Position numbers and translations under genes: made by a program
In this document: one piece after another, positions 8,102-12,047 of the stretch
How the letters are laid out: each line of letters begins with the position of its first letter
Numbering within the stretch: position 1 is the first letter of the stretch
The notes under the pieces: model-generated
The model's input: only the letters and a program-made list of their open reading frames with translations
Told to the model about the DNA's origin: nothing
Database searches by the model: none
Source: Verrucomicrobiota bacterium
GTDB lineage: Bacteria > Verrucomicrobiota > Verrucomicrobiia > Verrucomicrobiales > Akkermansiaceae
DNA length: 12,047 nucleotides
Assembly: GCA_009885905.1 (NCBI GenBank)
Contig: VFJU01000480.1
Location: 1 to 12,047, forward strand
Reading direction: 5' to 3'

Positions 8102-8365
8102 TTAAAACCAACCTTTTTTGTGGGTGATATAAGTGTCGACAAACTCCGCGTCGCTTTTCGATAAGTAAATAATCCCCTCGATGAGCCCGATGATACCGAA
8201 AAGCCCGCAAGTCACAAATCCGAGAATAAGCTGAATGATGCCTTCTTTGGTGTAGCCGAGGACAAATTTGTGGACCCCAGTCCAGCCGAGAAAGATCCCA
8301 AGTAAGCCAGCAATCAGTTTTTTTTCAGCTCCCGCTGGCGGAGAATTTACAGGTTCTGTGGACAT
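8102..8365 (-). CDS. TM2-domain membrane protein
   Basis: This is a small 87-residue protein with two hydrophobic segments. The family pattern is clear: AGLLGIFLGWTGVHKFVLGYTKEGIIQLIL (about 19-48) is the TM2 signature (GxxGxHxFYLG-like), followed by the second helix FVTCGLFGIIGLIEGIIYL (50-68), then a charged tail ending KKGW. The soluble N-terminus is short and proline-containing. TM2 proteins sit in the cytoplasmic membrane; their role is generally unknown. Unlike most genes here it has a strong ribosome site, AGGAGG at 8369-8374, though only three bases separate it from the ATG. It is convergent with HU and divergent from the SAM-binding protein gene 50 bases away. Confidence 0.9.
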   Translation of the reverse strand: MSTEPVNSPPAGAEKKLIAGLLGIFLGWTGVHKFVLGYTKEGIIQLILGFVTCGLFGIIGLIEGIIYLSKSDAEFVDTYITHKKGWF

Positions 8366-8368
8366 AAT

Positions 8369-8374
8369 CCTCCT
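8369..8374 (-). promoter_or_regulatory. Consensus Shine-Dalgarno site of the TM2 gene
   Basis: AGGAGG is followed by ATT and the ATG at 8365. It fixes the start of this gene and is the only consensus ribosome site I see in front of a gene in the window. The spacing of three bases is shorter than usual. Confidence 0.65.
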
Positions 8375-8415
8375 GATCTACTAAGTCGTGCCCGCCTACG
8401 CAAGCTTCAAGCGCC

Positions 8416-9093
8416 ATGAAACCAAGAATCACCCTAGCAGAAACTCAACTTCCAGACGGCAATATTTTGTCGCTTCAGGAGCATGACGGTCGGAAATCGC
8501 TGCTCGTGCATGGTCAGCAGATCTGTGGTCCCGCAACCCGCGCCGCTGAGGAGGAACTCGCCCGCCTCGCTTGTGCTCCTTTCCGCCCCGCACGCCAACC
8601 GCAAATCTGGTTTTCAGGCCTCGGCCTCGGACACGCCATCGCGGCAGTGGCCAAAGAATTGCCGCAAAAACGCGCGAACTTCATCGTGGCGGAACCCCTC
8701 GCGGCGGTCGTTGATTGGCACCGCAACCACATCCCAGACAGCCCCTTACTCACCGAACCGCGCGTCACGCTAGAAAACGATTGCAGCCCACAGGCGCTCA
8801 TTCGCCACGCTGGATTGCTGCACGCCATGCTCGTTCACCTCGACGCCTCCCCCACCGGTCCGCGCAACCGCACGTGGATCGATGAGCGCCGCTGGGTATC
8901 CGCGGCCTACGAGGCGCTCCAACCCGGCGGCTTGCTCGCCATCGCGGGCTCACGCCACGTCGCCAATCTCACCCGAAGACTCCAGGGCTCGGGCTTCGAG
9001 GTGGCTGAATTCACCGTGCCATCCTCCCCAAACGCCAAACGCCCGCGCTTTTTACCCATCTGGCTCGCGCGCAAGGGCAAAGCTGCGGATTGA
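8416..9093 (+). CDS. Spermidine-synthase-like / class I SAM-binding protein
   Basis: This encodes a 225-residue cytoplasmic protein. Residues 62-78 (PQIWFSGLGLGHAIAAV) form the glycine-rich SAM-binding motif I, followed by an acidic residue at the end of the next strand (VAEP, Glu93). HLDASPTGP (141-149) and YEALQPGGLLAIAG (165-178) follow in the order found in spermidine synthases and related methyltransferases. The N-terminus (residues 9-35, with LPDGNILSLQEHDGRKSLLVHG) resembles the small beta-domain of aminopropyltransferases. I do not see the catalytic Asp and the YHE motif expected of a true spermidine synthase, so a methyltransferase or a non-polyamine paralogue is more likely. No Shine-Dalgarno site is present; the adaptor gene follows within 36 bases, suggesting co-transcription. 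Confidence 0.7.
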   Translation: MKPRITLAETQLPDGNILSLQEHDGRKSLLVHGQQICGPATRAAEEELARLACAPFRPARQPQIWFSGLGLGHAIAAVAKELPQKRANFIVAEPLAAVVDWHRNHIPDSPLLTEPRVTLENDCSPQALIRHAGLLHAMLVHLDASPTGPRNRTWIDERRWVSAAYEALQPGGLLAIAGSRHVANLTRRLQGSGFEVAEFTVPSSPNAKRPRFLPIWLARKGKAAD

Positions 9094-9129
9094 TTTTTTT
9101 CTCACGGCATGTTTGGTGGCCATGCACCT

Positions 9130-10542
9130 ATGTCACGTATTACCCCATTTCACATCATTCCTGCTTTGATTGCTGCCGCTTCCCACGCCGGTGAGGTTAC
9201 TGTCGAGCTCAAGCCCTTTTTGCTTGAGCGGTCATTTCCTGCCGCCGTTCTTCCGAGCGGAGATTGTTGGGTCTTGAAAATCGATCCCAAAATTTGGAAG
9301 GATTTTTCAATCGTCCAAATCGCGGAACACGGGTCAAAGGTCACCAAGGGCGATGTGTTAGTTCGCTTCGACGCGGAGGCCATCGATCAGAAAATCGAAG
9401 ACGTCCGCAGTGAACTTGCAACAGGCGTGCTCACGCTGGCGCAAGCGGAATTGGAAAGCCAAATTTTACAAGATACCGCACCTAACAAGTTAAACTTATC
9501 TCGCCGCGCCGCGGAGATCGCCAAGGAGGAAAACACCTACTTCACCCAAGTCCGGCGCAAGGCACGCGAGGGCGTCGCGGCTCAAGCCCTCAAACGCAGC
9601 GAACAGATTCTTTCGAACCAACGCGAAGAGCTCAAACAACTTTCTAAGATGTATGAGGCGGACGACATCACCGAGAACACTGAGGAAATCATCCTCATCC
9701 GCCAGCAAGATGCCGTAGCCGCCGCCGAATTCGCCTTACGCATGGAGGCACTCGACCACACTCGCACTCTCGAAATCACCCTGCCACGCGAGGCTAAAAC
9801 GCTCGCCGACAGCGAGCGCGATACGATCATCGCCCTGAAAAAAGCCGAAGCGGAAATCCCGCGCTCCATCGAACTCAGCAAGCTGAACGTCGAAACACTG
9901 AAAACAAAAAATCAGCGGACGAAACAAAATCTAGCAGACTTAGTCTCGGATCGCACGAACTTCGAATTCAAAGCCACCTCGGATGGGGTTTTCTATCATG
10001 GTCCCATCGAGAACGGTCGCTGGACCACTGGCGACGTGATCAAGTCTCTTGTTTCCCACGGCCACCCACCCGCTCACGCAGGGTTTGCCACCTTCGTCCC
10101 CGGTAGCGTGAAGCTGGGACTCGTAGCGTTTCTAGACGAGGCCACCGCACGCTCCCTCAAGACAGATCTCGCCGGCACCGCGACGCTCACCGGTCGCGAG
10201 GACCTTGAAATCCCAGTCAAGTTATCCAAGCTCGCATCCCACCAAGGCACCAATGGTACTTACCGAGCCGATCTATCAGCCACTTGGCCCAAGGATCTCA
10301 ATCCCACCACCGGTGCCACCGCGAAAGTTCACCTTGTTTCCTACCGACAGGCGGCCGCCATCGTCGTGCCAACCAAGGCTATCCAATTCAACGACGGTAA
10401 ATGGAGCATCGAGGTCAAGCTCGCCGACGGTAAAACCGAACGCCGCACCCTTAAAATAGGCTGGGCCTCTAATGGAGTCACAGAAATTCTTGCAGGCCTC
10501 GAGGTCGGTCAGGTGATCGTCGTGCCTGCAGACAAGGCTTGA
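9130..10542 (+). CDS. Orphan HlyD/RND-type periplasmic adaptor (membrane fusion) protein
   Basis: This is a 470-residue exported protein. The chosen ATG at 9130 gives a signal peptide (residues 1-20, MSRITPFHIIPALIAAASHA, likely cut before GE); an earlier in-frame ATG at 9109 would add seven residues without positive charge. A lipoyl-like half (VQIAEHGSKVTKGDVLVRFD, 62-81) leads into a long charged helical/coiled-coil region (about 82-280). The return half follows (FEFKATSDGVFYHGPIENG), then a beta-barrel part, and a C-terminal IVVPTKAIQF ... GLEVGQVIVVP stretch typical of RND-type adaptors. Such proteins bridge an inner-membrane pump and an outer-membrane channel, but no pump, permease or TolC-like gene is visible nearby. 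It lies between the SAM-binding protein and the secreted toroid protein, 52 bases before the latter. Confidence 0.75.
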   Translation: MSRITPFHIIPALIAAASHAGEVTVELKPFLLERSFPAAVLPSGDCWVLKIDPKIWKDFSIVQIAEHGSKVTKGDVLVRFDAEAIDQKIEDVRSELATGVLTLAQAELESQILQDTAPNKLNLSRRAAEIAKEENTYFTQVRRKAREGVAAQALKRSEQILSNQREELKQLSKMYEADDITENTEEIILIRQQDAVAAAEFALRMEALDHTRTLEITLPREAKTLADSERDTIIALKKAEAEIPRSIELSKLNVETLKTKNQRTKQNLADLVSDRTNFEFKATSDGVFYHGPIENGRWTTGDVIKSLVSHGHPPAHAGFATFVPGSVKLGLVAFLDEATARSLKTDLAGTATLTGREDLEIPVKLSKLASHQGTNGTYRADLSATWPKDLNPTTGATAKVHLVSYRQAAAIVVPTKAIQFNDGKWSIEVKLADGKTERRTLKIGWASNGVTEILAGLEVGQVIVVPADKA

Positions 10543-10594
10543 TTGATCTGCGGCGGGCGCAAGTCCGAGCAGCTTCTAACATACGGAAATCTTC

Positions 10595-11779
10595 ATGCCC
10601 ACTCACACTTCACGATCGCGGATTTTCAGCGTTTTATTCCTTCTCTCAAATTGCATTTTCGCAAATGCGGAACCCATCTCGGTCGCTCCAGAAGTGACCC
10701 CCGCATCGATCACCGCATCGATCGCGCGCGGTGTGGATTTTCTCATCGGTCACCAAAATCCAGACGGTTCGTGGGGTTCCGCCACTCGGACCAAGAACAT
10801 CAACATCTACGCCCCCCTGCCCGGCGCACATCACGCCTACCGCGCGGGTGCTTCCGGCCTCGCCCTAGCAGGTCTGCTCGATGCCGCAGACCCACGCCCC
10901 ACGGCGAACGCGGCGATCGAAAAAGCCGCCGCGTGGTCCGCACGTGAACTACCGAAGCTCCGCCGCGCAGACCCTACCACCACCTACAACGTCTGGGGTC
11001 ACGCCTATGGCTTGCGTGCGATTTCTCGACTCTATCAACGTGAAACCGTTGCTGAGAAAAAAGCCGAGTGGTCTCGCCTCGCTCAAGAACAAGTCGATCT
11101 CGCGAACCGCTTCGAAGATATCAACGGCGGATGGGGCTACTTGGATGTTTTCGATAATCTAACCACTCAAAAACCCTCTGGCATCCCCACCTCGTTCACC
11201 ACCGCCACCATGCTCCTCGCCATGGATCAAGCTCGCACCATCATGGGTGTGAACCTTAGCGAAAAACTCATCCAACATTCCCTCGTCAGCCTCAACGCCC
11301 AACGCACCCCCGACTTCTCATACGCTTACTCTTTCAATCACCGGATGCGCCCACGCACCGATATTAACCGCCCAGCAGGCTCACTCGCCCGCTCTCAAGC
11401 TTGCAACGCCGCGCTGCGAGTCTTCGGCGAAAAAGCAGTCACCGATGAAGTTCTAACCACTTGGTCCGACCGCTTCCTCACCCGTGAAGGATTCCTCAGC
11501 AACGTCCGCAAACGCCCGATACCCCATGAAGGTGCATTCCACATCGCTGGGTATTTCTACTACTACGGCATTTATTATTTCACCGAGTCCGTGAGACTTC
11601 TCCCCAAAGATAAGCACGCGGCTTACGCCAAAAGACTTGCAGAAATATTGTTAGATCGTCAGGAAAAAGATGGCTCATGGTGGGACTACCCACTCTACGA
11701 TTATCATCAACCCTACGGCACCGGCTACACGCTTATGGCCCTCGCGTGGTGCCGAGAAGCACTCGAAACAGCCAAGTGA
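10595..11779 (+). CDS. Secreted alpha/alpha-toroid protein with prenyltransferase/squalene-cyclase-like repeats
   Basis: This is a 394-residue exported protein. The signal peptide covers residues 1-25 (RSR, then FSVLFLLSNCIF, ANA before EP). QW-like repeat motifs recur: FLIGHQNPDGSWGS (49-62), FEDINGGWGYLDVF (173-186) and LLDRQEKDGSWWDYPL near the C-terminus (DGSWWD at 359-364). Between them are helix pairs ending in A/L-rich stretches such as GYTLMALAW, as in terpene-cyclase and prenyltransferase toroids. The DxDD acid motif of squalene-hopene cyclases is not found, so a cyclase activity is unlikely. Similar secreted toroid proteins of unknown role are, to my knowledge, common in Planctomycetes and Verrucomicrobia. 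It follows the adaptor gene by 52 bases and may act with it in the envelope. Confidence 0.75.
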   Translation: MPTHTSRSRIFSVLFLLSNCIFANAEPISVAPEVTPASITASIARGVDFLIGHQNPDGSWGSATRTKNINIYAPLPGAHHAYRAGASGLALAGLLDAADPRPTANAAIEKAAAWSARELPKLRRADPTTTYNVWGHAYGLRAISRLYQRETVAEKKAEWSRLAQEQVDLANRFEDINGGWGYLDVFDNLTTQKPSGIPTSFTTATMLLAMDQARTIMGVNLSEKLIQHSLVSLNAQRTPDFSYAYSFNHRMRPRTDINRPAGSLARSQACNAALRVFGEKAVTDEVLTTWSDRFLTREGFLSNVRKRPIPHEGAFHIAGYFYYYGIYYFTESVRLLPKDKHAAYAKRLAEILLDRQEKDGSWWDYPLYDYHQPYGTGYTLMALAWCREALETAK

Positions 11780-11949
11780 GTTGGACCGCCAGCCGGCGGA
11801 CTTGAGCTCGGGAGGCGATCAGTGTTTATGCATTCCAACCTTTTCGTCCATCCCAAGATCGATTTGCGAAAGAAATCATTAAAAATCTTCGTTTTAGACC
11901 TTTGGACTAGAAAAAATTTTTGCAAGCATCCGACCCATAGACACGTCTC
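11780..11949. other. Intergenic region before the Tat-exported protein
   Basis: This stretch of 170 bases has no gene. A short GC hairpin (CCGCC-AGCC-GGCGG at 11786-11799) lies just after the toroid gene but has no T-run, so I do not call it an intrinsic terminator. The right part (11870-11935) is A/T-rich and may hold a promoter, but no clear -10/-35 pair stands out. Confidence 0.4.
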
Positions 11950-12047
11950 ATGAAAATCCACCACCATTCCCAATCGCGCCGCAAGTTACTGAAGGGCGGC
12001 CTCTCGTCCATCATCGCTTGGTCAACCGCACCGTTGTTCCTTTCTCC
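11950..12047 (+). CDS. Tat-exported protein, N-terminus only (cut by window edge)
   Basis: An ATG at 11950 opens a frame that runs off the right edge after 32 codons. The visible part is a twin-arginine signal: QSRRKLLKGG (8-17; consensus SRRxFLK) followed by a moderately hydrophobic stretch SSIIAWSTAPLFLS. This implies export of a folded, often cofactor-bearing or metal-binding protein. Many Verrucomicrobia and Planctomycetes proteins of several unrelated families start this way, so the mature protein cannot be identified. No Shine-Dalgarno site is visible. The 170-base gap before it suggests its own promoter. Confidence 0.7.
   Translation, partial: MKIHHHSQSRRKLLKGGLSSIIAWSTAPLFLS

Noticed and set aside
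9109..9130. Earlier ATG at 9109 for the adaptor gene
   Set aside because: The added residues (MFGGHAP) carry no positive charge and do not improve the signal peptide; both starts remain possible, but 9130 fits better.
10543..10947. 134-codon plus-strand open frame overlapping the start of the toroid gene
   Set aside because: It is an arginine- and proline-rich off-frame reading of GC-rich coding sequence, with no signal peptide or motif; the frame from 10595 is clearly the gene.
11786..11799. GC hairpin (CCGCC/GGCGG) after the toroid gene as a terminator
   Set aside because: The stem is only five pairs and no T-run follows; it might still slow polymerase, but an intrinsic terminator cannot be supported.

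Overview
The window reads as a chromosomal segment of a Gram-negative bacterium, most probably from the PVC group and likely Verrucomicrobiota. This placement is inferred from protein style: the short delta and c subunits of the ATP synthase, a beta subunit with an insertion, a secreted alpha-toroid protein, and weak use of Shine-Dalgarno sites. It was not tested by a search. No mobile element, CRISPR array, rRNA or tRNA was seen.

Layout. Positions 1-556 (minus) hold the N-terminal 185 codons of a rhamnulokinase-like FGGY sugar kinase, cut by the window edge. Positions 693-7311 (minus) are a complete eight-gene F1Fo ATP synthase operon in the canonical order atpB-E-F-H-A-G-D-C, with no atpI in front. 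A hairpin followed by a U-run lies between atpE and atpF, and a terminator candidate lies at the end of atpC. Positions 7312-7708 are a 397-base divergent intergenic region with a CRP/FNR-type palindrome about 70 bases upstream of atpB. Positions 7709-7984 (plus) encode a HU-type nucleoid protein with two downstream terminators. The second of these is bidirectional and also serves the convergent TM2-domain gene (8102-8365, minus).

From 8416 to the right edge four genes run on the plus strand: a spermidine-synthase-like SAM-binding protein, an orphan HlyD/RND-type periplasmic adaptor, a secreted alpha/alpha-toroid (prenyltransferase/squalene-cyclase-like repeat) protein, and the start of a Tat-exported protein. 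The last three carry export signals and may form one envelope-related module, but no partner transporter is visible and the function is unknown.

The left two thirds are housekeeping energy metabolism with some unusual details: a reduced delta subunit, a putative attenuator after the c-subunit gene, pyrimidine-rich leaders without Shine-Dalgarno sites, and a CRP-like operator. The less understood part is the 8.4-12.0 kb cluster.
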